Source: CAZOKZ01 sp964580585
GTDB taxonomy: Bacteria > Sumerlaeota > Sumerlaeia > SLMS01 > JAHLLQ01
Reading direction: 5' to 3'
Assembly (NCBI GenBank): GCA_964580585.1
Contig: CAZOKZ010000073.1
Span: 1 to 21,489 of the forward strand
DNA: 21,489 nt
Notes under the pieces: generated by a model
Told to the model about the DNA's origin: nothing
What the model saw: the letters and a program-made list of their open reading frames with translations, nothing else
Database searches by the model: none
Part shown: piece by piece, positions 14,011 to 21,435 of the stretch
How positions within the stretch are numbered: the first letter of the stretch is position 1
Layout of the letters: each line of letters starts with the position of its first letter
Position numbers and translations under genes: made by a program

Positions 14011-15318
14011 ATGAAACTGAACAATCATCGAGTGGAAGCCTTGGAACCACGCGAAAGAGATTTTTTCGTCTGGGATGACACCGTGCCAGGACTAGGCGTC
14101 CGTGTTTGGCCCAGTGGAACCAAAGTTTTCCTGTTTCAATTTCGTGACAAAGGCAACGCCACCCGGCGGATCAAAATCGGCAAGTTCCCCGGAATTAACG
14201 TCGAGGATGCTCGGGTTGCCGCTCGCCAGAAACAAGGCTTGCTGTCGCTTGGAAAAGATTTAGTCAAGGAACGCAATGAAGCCCGGACGGCTAGCACTAT
14301 GGCTGAATTGTGGGCAGAGTTTGAGAAAGAAACCAAGGCGCGCTGGAAGCCCTCGACGGCGGCAGAAAATGCGCGATGCTGGAAAAAAAACCTCAAGGGT
14401 CGATTCGGAACCTTGAAGGTGAACACCGTCGAACGGCGGCATGTCTTGAAAATGATGCAGGCATTCAGAGACAATCCCGTCAAAGCAAACCGGTGCCACG
14501 CCCTTCTTCGCCAGATGATGAACCAAGCGATCGAATGGGAATGGATTTCTGGCCCGAATCCGTGCGTGGGCGTGCGACGATACAAGGAGAAGTCGCGCGA
14601 GCGGTTTTTAACGCCAGTTGAATTCCGCACGGTGATGAATGCCATCATGGAAGAAGAACGCCTTGGCGGTGCGGCGGCAGTCAAACGTGAGGGCCAATCC
14701 CAAGGACGCGGCGGCAAGGGTTTGAAAGAAGTCGAATCGCGCGGAATTTCCCGACACGCGGCAGCGTTGTTCCGGTTGCTGATTTTCACGGGCGCGCGCC
14801 TTTCGGAAATCAAAGACGCCAAATGGCAATGGCTGAATTGGGAGCGGGGATGCCTTTCGCTTAGCGATAGTAAAACGGGCGCGAAAATCATTTGGCTGAA
14901 TAAACCGGCATTAAGAGAACTCAAGGCCTTGAAGGAAATCGCCACTTGCGAGTGGGTCATCGAAGGACGCGACGCGAACAAGCCACTTCACAACGCACAA
15001 AAATGCTGGCGGCGTGTTCGTGCCCGAGCGGGATTCCCCGAGTTACGCATTCACGATTTACGCCACAGTTTCGCGAGCGCCCTTGTTGCCGAGGGCGTGG
15101 ACCTTCGCACGGTAGGCGCGACGCTTGGGCATTCGAGCGTTTCGACGACGGCGCGCTATGCGCACGTCCGTGACGTTGCCGCCGCAAACGCCGCCGCCAT
15201 CGCTGGCGCGGCAATCACGCGGGCGCTAACGGGCGCGAAGGTGGTGGACGTGACGGCACCAGAGGCGGTGGGGACGGAGAAGGAAATCGAGACAGGGACG
15301 GAGGGGACGGAGCAATGA
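14011..15318 (+). CDS. P4-type tyrosine integrase of element 2
   Basis: A 435-residue integrase. I chose the ATG at 14011 because GGAGGG lies 7 nt before it and the protein then begins at the arm-binding domain. Residues 1-90 form a DUF4102-type arm-binding domain (DDTVPGLGVRVWPSG, IKIGKFP, ARVAARQ). Residues about 95-190 are the core-binding domain. Catalytic residues are R263 (TGARLSEI), K288, H348 and R351 (HDLRHSF), H374 (LGHSS) and Y383 (ARYAH). A charged, glycine-rich insert at about residues 214-247 interrupts the segment before the catalytic arginine; P4 integrases are usually shorter there. The gene reads away from the att repeat. Its end overlaps the next gene by ATGA. Confidence 0.93.
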   Translation: MKLNNHRVEALEPRERDFFVWDDTVPGLGVRVWPSGTKVFLFQFRDKGNATRRIKIGKFPGINVEDARVAARQKQGLLSLGKDLVKERNEARTASTMAELWAEFEKETKARWKPSTAAENARCWKKNLKGRFGTLKVNTVERRHVLKMMQAFRDNPVKANRCHALLRQMMNQAIEWEWISGPNPCVGVRRYKEKSRERFLTPVEFRTVMNAIMEEERLGGAAAVKREGQSQGRGGKGLKEVESRGISRHAAALFRLLIFTGARLSEIKDAKWQWLNWERGCLSLSDSKTGAKIIWLNKPALRELKALKEIATCEWVIEGRDANKPLHNAQKCWRRVRARAGFPELRIHDLRHSFASALVAEGVDLRTVGATLGHSSVSTTARYAHVRDVAAANAAAIAGAAITRALTGAKVVDVTAPEAVGTEKEIETGTEGTEQ

Positions 15319-16379
15319 GCAGGAAGAAAAACGAGGCACCTGCATCTCAGCATGATTTTATCACAGACAAAATTGCTACCAAAATAGCCAACGGTTTTCT
15401 TGCTCTACCCGCAGAAGATTTTCTTAATGCGATACCCGTAAAGGCATTTCAGACAAGAACACGAAAACGCACACTATTCAATCTGGTTGGGATGGGAGAA
15501 GAAGCGCACCGTTTACTTGTCCAGGTGATTTGGGAACAGGTAATGCCTGAAGAATGGATCGATCAACGAAGGGCATTAGCGAAGTGTGGGAATGAGTTTT
15601 TTGATTCATACGAATCCTGCCTCTATCGATGGCAGTCATTTCGCGATGCGATGCAAGAGAGTCATCGCGAATGGGAGGATGGGTTTGAAGATGCTATGGC
15701 AGATTTTGGAAAGGCATTGCTGCAATTTCGAGAGCCTTTGTCTGATGCCACTATCGGGTTAGACTTTATTCATGAACTAGCCCAATTGGATAACGATACC
15801 CTTGGATCGCTACGAAAAGACCATGCGGGAGCCGTTTTCTATATCACGGTAAAAGCGATGCTGATTTCGATAGCTGAGAAATATGGCATTAGACTTTTTA
15901 CTCGCGGAACCGGTCGATTTACCACACCTATTTTGGACTATATGGTTCAAGATAGTTTGTATTGTTATTTTGGCGCTGGGACGAGCACACAGAATTTACA
16001 ACTGCGAAAAAAGTCCATCATAAATGCTGCTGATAAATTACTACGCCGTATTTGTTCGAATAATATCAACAAACGAGACAAACATTTCCGATGGATTATT
16101 ATTCAAAATATGGAGTCGTATCCTAATCTCTTTGAGATGCTTATGGAAAACGAACGGGCGCCGGATATTGAATTACTTCATGAAATAGCCATTCGTTATG
16201 GACTGTTGCACGAACTGGGATTTATCGCTTCAAACGATAACAGTGGAAAATCTGACTATTTACTCAAAATCAATTCCGATTCATTGGAAAGTAAAGCAGG
16301 TGTGGTGCCCCAATCCAGCATGGCCATTGAAGACATGATTGATGTTGTTCGAAAGCGGTTGGATTCCAAAATCTCCTAA
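15315..16379 (+). CDS. Hypothetical protein coupled to the integrase
   Basis: A 354-residue protein that I do not recognise. The ATG lies in an ATGA overlap with the integrase stop, so translation is probably coupled. It is rich in charged helices (QESHREWEDGFEDAMADF, IELLHEIAIRYGLLHELG), has no signal peptide, no clear membrane segment and no catalytic motif I can name. Cysteines are few and do not form a zinc site. Its DNA is visibly richer in A+T than the integrase and the primase, a sign of separate acquisition. In P4-like satellites the slot beside int often holds anti-phage cargo, so defence is a fair guess and nothing more. Confidence 0.75.
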   Translation: MSRKKNEAPASQHDFITDKIATKIANGFLALPAEDFLNAIPVKAFQTRTRKRTLFNLVGMGEEAHRLLVQVIWEQVMPEEWIDQRRALAKCGNEFFDSYESCLYRWQSFRDAMQESHREWEDGFEDAMADFGKALLQFREPLSDATIGLDFIHELAQLDNDTLGSLRKDHAGAVFYITVKAMLISIAEKYGIRLFTRGTGRFTTPILDYMVQDSLYCYFGAGTSTQNLQLRKKSIINAADKLLRRICSNNINKRDKHFRWIIIQNMESYPNLFEMLMENERAPDIELLHEIAIRYGLLHELGFIASNDNSGKSDYLLKINSDSLESKAGVVPQSSMAIEDMIDVVRKRLDSKIS

Positions 16380-16447
16380 ATCTTCCTAATGGGCGGTTTG
16401 ATGGGGCATTTTAGAGATTTTCCAAACAGGCTTCTGGTTTCATAGTT

Positions 16448-16472
16448 TACCACCACTTTACAAAAGGTGGTA
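16448..16472 (+). promoter_or_regulatory. Inverted repeat over the ribosome binding site of the AlpA-like gene
   Basis: TACCACC (16448-16454) and GGTGGTA (16466-16472) with an 11-nt spacer. The right arm contains the AAAAGGTGG Shine-Dalgarno sequence. It could be an operator for the encoded HTH protein or an RNA hairpin that hides the ribosome binding site. Confidence 0.4.
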
Positions 16473-16481
16473 CAACAAACC

Positions 16482-16712
16482 ATGTTATACGAAACAGTAC
16501 GTGAAGATGAAGCAGCTCGAATTCTCAATCAAAGCAAGCGGACGTTGCAAGCATGGCGACGCTCGGGACAAGGTCCACAATTCATAAAACAAGGTCGCTC
16601 CGTTCGGTATCCCTTAGCAGCACTCGAAGAGTACCAGCGCGCGCGCCTTATCGACCGAACCACCAACCGCTTCGGGTACACCCCTGAAGCACAAGACGGG
16701 GGTGCCAAATAA
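16482..16712 (+). CDS. AlpA-like helix-turn-helix regulator/excisionase
   Basis: A 76-residue MerR-type winged-helix protein (HTH_17). The DNA-binding helices are VREDEAARILNQSKRTLQAWRR, with the wing QGPQFIKQGRSVRYPLAALEEY. Proteins of this kind next to integrases act as excisionases or activate integrase expression (AlpA). I prefer the ATG at 16482 over an in-frame GTG at 16467, which sits inside the Shine-Dalgarno sequence. The stop TAA shares its last base with the ATG of the primase gene, so both are in one operon. Confidence 0.85.
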   Translation: MLYETVREDEAARILNQSKRTLQAWRRSGQGPQFIKQGRSVRYPLAALEEYQRARLIDRTTNRFGYTPEAQDGGAK

Positions 16713-19174
16713 TGACCCCTCACAACAACACCACCCCGGGTTTGTCCAGAATCCGGGGTGACCAAGCAACTGCTCAAAACCGAAATCAAACTAACCACAA
16801 CGTCAGTTCTCAAGCAAGCCCAAAAGGTCACGGGCGCAACGTGGTGTTGACCAAACTTGCCGGTCGATTGCGCGGGCAAGGGCTGGAACCGCACGAAATC
16901 GAAGCGCAACTTTTGAATGCTCCAGAGCGCCATGGATTGCCCGCGAGCGAAGTGCGAGCCATCGCGCGAAGCATCGGCTCGAAGCCCGCACCGCCTCTGA
17001 GGCCCACGCGAGCGGAACTCGACACCACTCCCCCCTTGGAGCGCCTCGCGTGCATTCGCGGGTGGACGGTGGAAGCACTTCGAGCGCTTGGTTGTCGAGA
17101 AGGGGTTGGGAAGTTTGACGATCCTATTATTCATTTTCCCATGCGCGATACCACGGGTCGCGAAATCTCGACGCGGAAGCGCAAAGCCGATAACTCCACG
17201 TTTGGCAAAACAGGTCCAAAGGCTCTTTCCGAGAAGGGAAAACCCACAGGTGTCATTGTTTCCTGGCCGCTCGCCGCCCAAGGAGCGCTCTTGATCGTTG
17301 AAGGCGAAGCTGACGCTGCTGCCGCACTTTCTGCGGGTGCTGGAGCCGTTCTCGCCACGCCTGGAAGCCAACCAAAACCGACGGTTTGGGCAATGGCGCA
17401 AACCCTTGCCGCTGGCCGTGATGTGATCCTCGCCCCCGATGCGGACAACGCGGGCGAAAAATGGAAGCACGACGCTATTGGCGCGCTGAAATCCGTGGCT
17501 CGTTCGATCCTATTCATCCCGCCACTGCCAACCGCTGGCAAGGACTTGGATGATCGTCTGAAACGTGCGGGCGGCGGGGTGTGTCATTCCGAGAAAGCAA
17601 AGGCAGAACTGGCGCGCATGATGAATTCGGCGCTTGAAATAGACACGAGCAATGCCGACCAGAACACCGTCGATGAGACACCGCGCGAGTGGCCACCAAT
17701 CGTAGAAGTTCTTTCGGCTCTTGATGCGTCGCCACCGCCGTCGTTTCCTATCGAATCGCTCGACGTAGCCCCGTGGCTTCGTGATATTGTCGAGCATTCG
17801 GCGCGTGCGTTCGATGTACCGCTCGACCTCCCCGCCGTGTTTGCGCTTGGGACGCTGGCGGTAGCCACGCAACGAATTGCGGACACTCGACCACGCGAAG
17901 GATGGGTCCAACCTCTCTGCTTGTTCCTGTGCGCCGCGTTGAATCCTGGCGAGCGAAAAAGCGACATCGCCCGGCTTTTCATGCGCCCGTTGCGTGATTT
18001 CGAGCGGCAGGAAAATGAACGGCTTGGTCCCGAAATCGCACGCTCCACCGAAGTGTTGGCTGGCCTTGAAACCGAGTTGAGAAGCGCGCGCACCGCGAAG
18101 GCTTCAGGAAAAGACTCCAAACGCAACCCGAGCGACCTAGCCGTTGAAATCGAGCGGTTCAAAGCTGACATGCCGCGCAAACTGAGTTTATTCGCGGACG
18201 ATGTAACTCCCCAGGCAATCGCATCCGAACTGGAAAACCAAGGTGGAAATTACGCCTTGATTTCGGCGGAAGGGAACACCGTTTTCGCCAATGCCGCTGG
18301 TCGGTACGATTCAAAAGGCGGGTCGAATTTCGAGAACCTGCTCAAAGGCCACGCGGGCGATTCTATCCGTGTGGCCCGGCGAGCGGCTGAAACCATTATC
18401 GTGGACGATCCACGGCTATCAGTGGTTCTTGCGTGCCAGCCGGACGTGTTGCTAGCTGCCCTCGGGCGTGACGATTTTCGAGGGCAAGGCTTCCTTGCTC
18501 GGTTCGTGTATGCCATACCAGCCCCGCGCGTTGGTTCTGGTTTTCGAAAAGCACGTCTCGAAAAAATTCCCACGGCAGTCGAGCTGGAATTCGAGATGGC
18601 AATGACAAGGCTTTTGTCCATTTCTCCCGGGGAAAACCGCCGAGTTGTCGAGTGGTCTGTTGAGGCTGACATGCTGCTTGAGCAGTGCCAAGACGCGATT
18701 GAAATGCGCCTTGGATCGTCGGGCGATTTATTCCACATCGCGGAATGGGGGGCGAAATGGCCCGGACTGGTCATGCGCCTAGGCGCGCTACTTCACGTTG
18801 CTGGGCATCTAGGCGAATCCGATCCTTACAATGGGAAAGTCACAATTGCCGAAGCCCGAGCGGCTCGCCAAATTGGTGAATGGGCTTTGGAACAAACTAT
18901 TCGCGCTTTCGACATGGCAGGTGTTGACTCATCCGCCAAGGCTGACCGGGGGCTATGGGCCTGGATCGTTGGGCAGCACGCACCAGTCATTCTGAAACAG
19001 GATTGCTGGCAGTCTGTAAAACGCCGGTTCAAAAACGACGGCGAAGCATTCAACGGCTCATTGGCTCGATTGGAACGCCTCGGGGCCATTCGTGTCCCGC
19101 GCACGTTTCTGCCACAAGGTGGCCGCCCGCGTGAGGAAATCCACGTTCACCCCAAAGCCTTGCTGAAGTCATGA
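16712..19174 (+). CDS. Replication primase/helicase-like protein (PriCT, Toprim, DUF3987)
   Basis: An 820-residue protein of the kind that initiates replication in plasmids, satellites and integrative elements. Residues 44-88 match the PriCT_1 domain (LAGRLRGQGLEPHEIEAQLL, EVRAIARSI). Residues about 190-270 form a Toprim domain with E197 (LLIVEGEAD) and D243-x-D245 (APDADNAG), the metal-binding residues of primases. Residues about 330-740 are DUF3987-like, with the degenerate P-loop PGERKS (413-417) characteristic of that family. The start overlaps the alpA stop by one base. Two CCCCTAA inverted-repeat clusters follow, at 19188 and 20599, and could be its origin sites. High G+C like the integrase, and no sign of decay. 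Confidence 0.85.
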   Translation: MTPHNNTTPGLSRIRGDQATAQNRNQTNHNVSSQASPKGHGRNVVLTKLAGRLRGQGLEPHEIEAQLLNAPERHGLPASEVRAIARSIGSKPAPPLRPTRAELDTTPPLERLACIRGWTVEALRALGCREGVGKFDDPIIHFPMRDTTGREISTRKRKADNSTFGKTGPKALSEKGKPTGVIVSWPLAAQGALLIVEGEADAAAALSAGAGAVLATPGSQPKPTVWAMAQTLAAGRDVILAPDADNAGEKWKHDAIGALKSVARSILFIPPLPTAGKDLDDRLKRAGGGVCHSEKAKAELARMMNSALEIDTSNADQNTVDETPREWPPIVEVLSALDASPPPSFPIESLDVAPWLRDIVEHSARAFDVPLDLPAVFALGTLAVATQRIADTRPREGWVQPLCLFLCAALNPGERKSDIARLFMRPLRDFERQENERLGPEIARSTEVLAGLETELRSARTAKASGKDSKRNPSDLAVEIERFKADMPRKLSLFADDVTPQAIASELENQGGNYALISAEGNTVFANAAGRYDSKGGSNFENLLKGHAGDSIRVARRAAETIIVDDPRLSVVLACQPDVLLAALGRDDFRGQGFLARFVYAIPAPRVGSGFRKARLEKIPTAVELEFEMAMTRLLSISPGENRRVVEWSVEADMLLEQCQDAIEMRLGSSGDLFHIAEWGAKWPGLVMRLGALLHVAGHLGESDPYNGKVTIAEARAARQIGEWALEQTIRAFDMAGVDSSAKADRGLWAWIVGQHAPVILKQDCWQSVKRRFKNDGEAFNGSLARLERLGAIRVPRTFLPQGGRPREEIHVHPKALLKS

Positions 19175-19187
19175 CCCCGATGTGAAA

Positions 19188-19247
19188 CTTGCCCCTAATA
19201 CCCCTAAAACCCTCGAGATGGGTAGTTCTAGGGGTTTTAGGGGCAAG
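19188..19247. repeat. CCCCTAA inverted-repeat cluster, copy 1 (candidate origin)
   Basis: Left arm holds CCCCTAA at 19192 and 19201. Right arm holds TAGGGG at 19229 and TTAGGGG at 19237. The outer 11 bp (CTTGCCCCTAA / TTAGGGGCAAG) pair perfectly. Repeats within each arm are 8-9 nt apart. It lies 14 nt after the primase stop. No T run follows, so this is not a typical terminator. Copy 2 is at 20599-20652. Confidence 0.6.
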
Positions 19248-19269
19248 ATTCCCGTATAAAGAAAACGAC

Positions 19270-19326
19270 TTTCTATGCAAATCAGCTTTGACGTGTATAA
19301 AAAAACGTGCTTTTCTATGCACGTTT
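19270..19326 (+). promoter_or_regulatory. Candidate promoter/operator of the fic gene
   Basis: TTTCTATGCA occurs twice, at 19270 and 19312. An 8-bp inverted repeat AAACGTGC (19303-19310) / GCACGTTT (19319-19326) overlaps the second copy. A TTGACG -35-like box is at 19288-19293 with only a weak -10 17-19 nt downstream. The fic ATG follows at 19355. Confidence 0.4.
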
Positions 19327-19354
19327 CGCTACGTCATTCACACCAGGAATGCCT

Positions 19355-20446
19355 ATGACCGCCCTTTTACCCCTTCGGCAACAAATTGACCCCGCAGTCT
19401 TCGAGACCGTCGGGATTCTGAAGAAGCTCGGCACCGCAAGCCGGGCGTTGGCAGAGTTGAAAGGCGTTACTGCGTCCATTCCCCATCCCGAAATTCTGAT
19501 TAACACGCTCTCGATGCAGGAAGCCAAAGACAGTTCGGCAATCGAGAATATCGTGACCACCCACGACGAACTGTTCAAAGACGACGCCTTGCCCGAGGAA
19601 CAATCCAACCCCGCCGCCAAGGAAGTCCTGCGGTATCGTCAGGCCCTGCGCACCGGGTTTGAACTGGTGCGGCAAACGCGCCTACTGACAAATAACCACA
19701 TCCTGGCGATTCAGCGGGAGTTGGAACAAAATGACGCCGGGTTTCGCAAACTGCCCGGCACCACGTTGCAAGACGGGGCGGGCAACGTGGTGTACACCCC
19801 GCCCCAGCATCCCGACGAAATCGTTGCGCTGATGAATGACCTGGAAGCCGTTATTAACGATCCCGATGTCTTTCCCGTCGACCCGCTCGTCAAGATGACG
19901 CTGATCCACCACCAGTTTGAAAGCATCCATCCATTCTACGACGGCAACGGACGCACGGGACGCATTGTCAACGTACTTTTCTTGGTCAAGGAACGCCTAC
20001 TCGACATTCCGATCCTCTACCTGAGCCGCCACATCGTTCGCCAAAAAACGGACTACTACCGGTTGCTGCAAAGCGTTCGCAACCAGGGTGAGTGGGAACC
20101 GTGGGTTTTGTTCATGCTCGATGCCGTTGAAGTCACCGCGCGCGACACGACCGCGACCGTGAAGTGGATCAATAACGCCATGATGACATACAAACACCGT
20201 ATCCGCGACCGGCACAAATTCTACAGCCAGGATTTAATTAATAACCTGTTCACGCACCCGTACACCAAGATTGCCTTTATCGAACGCGACCTTGGCGTAT
20301 CGCGCCTGACGGCGTCCAAGTACCTCGACGCGCTGACGGACGATGGACTGCTCGCCAAGCACAAAATCGGACGGTCGAATTATTACGTAAATAAGGCGCT
20401 GAACGCTATCTTGACGGGAACAAACCCAGAGGTTGGCAGTGAATAA
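19355..20446 (+). CDS. Fic-family AMP/NMP transferase with built-in inhibitory helix
   Basis: A 363-residue Fic enzyme. The catalytic motif HPFYDGNGRTGR (H192-R203) is complete. The inhibitory motif (S/T)xxxE(G/N) is present as SSAIEN (S60-N65) upstream of the Fic core, so it belongs to the class that holds its own inhibitor at the N-terminus. Known members transfer AMP from ATP to Ser, Thr or Tyr of target proteins. A C-terminal winged helix (about residues 295-350, LGVSRLTASKYLDALTDDGLLA) suggests DNA binding and self-regulation. AGGA precedes the ATG at 19355 by 6 nt; an ATG at 19349 has no spacing to it. It stands alone, between the two CCCCTAA clusters, as likely cargo of element 2. Confidence 0.93.
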   Translation: MTALLPLRQQIDPAVFETVGILKKLGTASRALAELKGVTASIPHPEILINTLSMQEAKDSSAIENIVTTHDELFKDDALPEEQSNPAAKEVLRYRQALRTGFELVRQTRLLTNNHILAIQRELEQNDAGFRKLPGTTLQDGAGNVVYTPPQHPDEIVALMNDLEAVINDPDVFPVDPLVKMTLIHHQFESIHPFYDGNGRTGRIVNVLFLVKERLLDIPILYLSRHIVRQKTDYYRLLQSVRNQGEWEPWVLFMLDAVEVTARDTTATVKWINNAMMTYKHRIRDRHKFYSQDLINNLFTHPYTKIAFIERDLGVSRLTASKYLDALTDDGLLAKHKIGRSNYYVNKALNAILTGTNPEVGSE

Positions 20447-20494
20447 ACGCGCGACGAGAGCGAGCGGAACATGGAGCGGCTTCCGGTCTTAATG

Positions 20495-20529
20495 GTGCAA
20501 CAACCTGTTGCACAAAATCCCAGTTCCCA
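20495..20529. repeat. GTGCAACA hairpin plus CAGTTCCCA box, copy 1
   Basis: GTGCAACA-ACC-TGTTGCAC is a perfect 8-bp stem with an ACC loop (20495-20513). CAGTTCCCA follows at 20521. It lies 49 nt after the fic stop. Copy 2 at 20802 has the same loop and the same following box but one swapped base pair in the stem. Confidence 0.6.
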
Positions 20530-20598
20530 CCATTGCGTGTTGTTCCCGAAGCGAATAGACCCCAACAGCGAGCGAAAAGCTAATAACCACCAAATCCC

Positions 20599-20652
20599 GC
20601 CCCTAATACCCCTAAATCCAAGAAAATACCGAGTTCTAGGGGTAATAGGGGC
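20599..20652. repeat. CCCCTAA inverted-repeat cluster, copy 2 (candidate origin)
   Basis: Left arm GCCCCTAATACCCCTA (20599-20614) and right arm TAGGGGTAATAGGGGC (20637-20652) pair over 16 bp with one mismatch. The order, spacing and the inner AGTTCTAGGGG block match copy 1 at 19188-19247. The two copies bracket the fic gene. Confidence 0.6.
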
Positions 20653-20701
20653 AACAAACGGTGATTTGAAAGGATGAACAATAACCAAGTGCTCTAGATT
20701 G

Positions 20702-20730
20702 TTGACAAAATATAATCGGACGTTTACAAT
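20702..20730 (+). promoter_or_regulatory. Near-consensus sigma70 promoter without a downstream gene
   Basis: TTGACA (20702-20707), 17 nt, TACAAT (20725-20730): 6/6 and 5/6 matches at ideal spacing. No reading frame starts within the next 100 nt on this strand. Transcription would cross the hairpin at 20802-20820 and then run antisense into the helicase fragment. Confidence 0.65.
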
Positions 20731-20736
20731 TGATTT

Positions 20737-20845
20737 ATAGCAAGACAATGTAGGGATAGGCAAAGCGCTGAGAGCACGCTTGGGCCATTCGCAATTCAAT
20801 CGTGCAAGAACCTCTTGCACCAGTTCCCATTTGGGGAATCCAAGT
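20737..20845 (+). ncRNA. Candidate small RNA
   Basis: Transcript inferred from the promoter at 20702-20730. It would contain AGCG/CGCT pairing near 20766-20782, the hairpin GTGCAAGA-ACC-TCTTGCAC (20802-20820) and TTCCC/GGGAA (20824-20838). The end is unknown; I see no T run. It may simply be a leader or an antisense RNA to the helicase remnant. Confidence 0.3.
20802..20829. repeat. GTGCAAGA hairpin plus CAGTTCCCA box, copy 2
   Basis: GTGCAAGA-ACC-TCTTGCAC, a perfect 8-bp stem with the same ACC loop as copy 1, followed directly by CAGTTCCCA (20821-20829). Relative to copy 1 a C-G pair has become G-C, so pairing is kept while the sequence changed. Confidence 0.6.
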
Positions 20846-20847
20846 TG

Positions 20848-21435
20848 TTATACCATTTCTTCTGTCAAACCCAAGTCATCCAGAAACTCGGATGCTGGTT
20901 CTACACCTGAAACCAGCAGTTCATCTCTAGCCCGAGTGCAGGCGACATACAGCAAATGCCGCTCGGTATTAAATACTTCCTCCAGGTCAGCATCGTCGCC
21001 AACTTCTTCCATGCGCCTTTGGAGAGGTATAATTTCGTCATCACAGGCCATAACAACCACCGCGCGAAATTCCAATCCTTTAGCCAAGTGCATCGTTGCG
21101 ATAGAAGAAAAACCTGCCACCAATTCCAGTTTATCGTCCAATACTTTATACGGTACATTCGCTGCCTGGATGGCGTTTTTGGCTCTTTGAAATTCATCGT
21201 TTGTCCGAACGAAAATTCCTATTTCCTGCGGGGTGACACCACTTGCAATTCGAGCAGAAAGCCAAGTGGCAACGCCTTCGATTTCTGATTCTTGGTCCGC
21301 GTAAGTTTCGATGGCGGGCGAAGGGCCATTGAAGACAGAGGTCGTTCCCTGGCGCGATTCCGTGATGCCATCGACATCCGAAATTTCAGTGGACAATAAG
21401 CGGTTTGCGGCAATCCTGATTTGATGCGACATCCC
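20848..21435 (-). pseudogene. C-terminal fragment of a UvrD/Rep-type helicase
   Basis: The visible 194 residues carry the last helicase motifs of superfamily 1A: TMHLAKGLEFRAVVV (motif V) and ERHLLYVACTRARDELLVSG (motif VI). The fragment opens with SHQIRIAANRLL, which in complete relatives follows the NYRT motif-IV region. The Walker A and B motifs and about two thirds of the protein are absent. The frame's ATG at 21432 comes from the family sequence boundary and is not a natural start. Upstream bases from about 21436 (AGTGTCCGGTTA) resemble the end of an insertion sequence. The fragment cannot hydrolyse ATP. Complete relatives are 3'-5' DNA helicases in repair, replication or defence modules. 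Confidence 0.75.

Noticed and set aside
16529..17470. Minus-strand 313-residue frame over the alpA/primase start
   Set aside because: It opposes two overlapping genes with clear domains and has no ribosome binding site or family resemblance.
19188..20652. CRISPR array
   Set aside because: Only two clusters, 1.4 kb apart with a gene between, and each is internally inverted; no regular spacers and no cas genes.
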